From: Rhizobiaceae bacterium
Lineage (GTDB): Bacteria > Pseudomonadota > Alphaproteobacteria > Rhizobiales > Rhizobiaceae
Assembly: GCA_014238155.1 (NCBI GenBank)
Contig: JABABQ010000039.1
Location: 1 to 45,469 of the forward strand
Length of the DNA: 45,469 nt
Direction of reading: 5' to 3'
Below the pieces are notes generated by a model. The model did not search any database. It was not told the origin of the DNA and was given only the letters and a program-made list of their open reading frames with translations. A program made the position numbers and the translations under genes. How positions within the stretch are numbered: the first letter of the stretch is position 1; each line of letters starts with the position of its first letter. Positions 45,202 to 45,469 of this stretch are shown here, in pieces.

Positions 45202-45273
45202 TCATGTTAAGAGTTCGTCCAATGCTTCAGCCGGTGTTTTCCACCCGAGTGTTTTTCGGGGGCGGCTGTTTAG
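45202..45273 (-). pseudogene. C-terminal scrap of an IS30-type transposase
   Basis: Minus-strand codons from 45273 to the stop at 45202 read LNSRPRKTLGWKTPAEALDE and end LLT. This is the conserved C-terminal end of IS30-family transposases (RPRKTLGFKTPAE). Only these 23 codons remain, between the IS3 and IS630 pieces. Confidence 0.7.
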
Positions 45274-45285
45274 AGCGTGTCGCAT

Positions 45286-45469
45286 TCATTTGAATTCATA
45301 GCCGCATGCATTGAAAAAGTTTCTGCATTCGTTTGGTGTGAACAAGTTACAAATTTGCCCGATGGATTGCCACACTTCATCATATGTTCTGGCGCAGGCT
45401 TTTCTGAGATGTGCCTTGAGTTTTGAAAATGCCATCTCGATGGGGTTCAGATCTGGGGAGTATGGCGGC
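45286..45469 (-). mobile_element. IS630-family transposase, 3' part, runs off the window
   Basis: The minus strand ends with [20 protein letters not shown] and runs to [10 protein letters not shown] with a stop at 45286. This is the third catalytic region (Glu in NPIE) and C-terminus of an IS630-type transposase. The frame is open to the window edge, so the element may be whole outside. The sequence differs from the IS630 relics at 6942 and 26790, so it is a separate insertion. Confidence 0.85.

Overview
The window looks like chromosomal DNA of an alphaproteobacterium, most likely of the order Hyphomicrobiales (Rhizobiales). The grounds are a glnB-glnA pair behind a sigma-54 promoter, a long B12-dependent ribonucleotide reductase (NrdJ), a cysG-DUF2849-cysI-DUF934 operon, an adenylate cyclase-TolB-like-TPR protein, and a moderate-GC core mixed with AT-richer accessory DNA. 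The assignment rests on gene content and order only; no database search was possible.

Layout. 1-597: noncoding DNA with tandem repeats built of short hairpins, then the glnA terminator. 598-2516: glnA and glnB, minus strand, with a sigma-54 promoter. 2683-6786: an LPS-kinase-like protein, a nucleotidyltransferase-like/P-loop kinase protein, tRNA-Leu(UAG) and a bifunctional ManC. 6942-7821: a frameshifted IS630-type transposase. 8177-12498: nrdJ with a structured leader of about 330 nt and two NrdR boxes 32 bp apart. 13358-17773: the siroheme and sulfite reductase operon (cysG, DUF2849, cysI, DUF934, ferredoxin), with no cysH. 17834-21919: single housekeeping or accessory genes (GFA, DUF817, cyclase-TPR, OsmC, DUF4242). 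21977-27250: an accessory zone with an IS110 element that has a candidate bridge-RNA region, an XRE regulator and tyrosine recombinase back to back, three conserved hypothetical ORFs (two of them probably one frameshifted gene), and relics of IS630, IS256 and IS481/IS3-type elements. 27411-44897: a Wzx/Wzy-type surface polysaccharide locus. 45000-45469: three transposase fragments packed together (IS3, IS30, IS630) at the right edge.

How the genes work together. The polysaccharide locus has an initiating phosphoglycosyltransferase fused to a sugar-nucleotide SDR, two GT4s, a GT2, a CgeB-like GT, Wzy and Wzx. It also has a complete CapE-CapF-CapG set for UDP-N-acetyl-L-fucosamine, plus decorating enzymes: an AsnB-like amidotransferase, an FkbM methyltransferase, a second methyltransferase and a PAPS-type sulfotransferase. 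The predicted product is a FucNAc-containing polysaccharide that may be amidated, methylated and sulfated. The locus is a mosaic of five blocks of alternating strand, with IS relics at both ends and one inside, which suggests horizontal exchange. ManC and the two kinase-like proteins to the left could feed the same or another glycan pathway.

The items most worth a second look are the SDR-phosphoglycosyltransferase fusion and the decorated-glycan locus, the IS110 bridge-RNA candidate, the covarying hairpins in the left tandem repeats, the nucleotidyltransferase-like/kinase pair, and the sulfite reductase operon in which a ferredoxin follows and cysH is missing.
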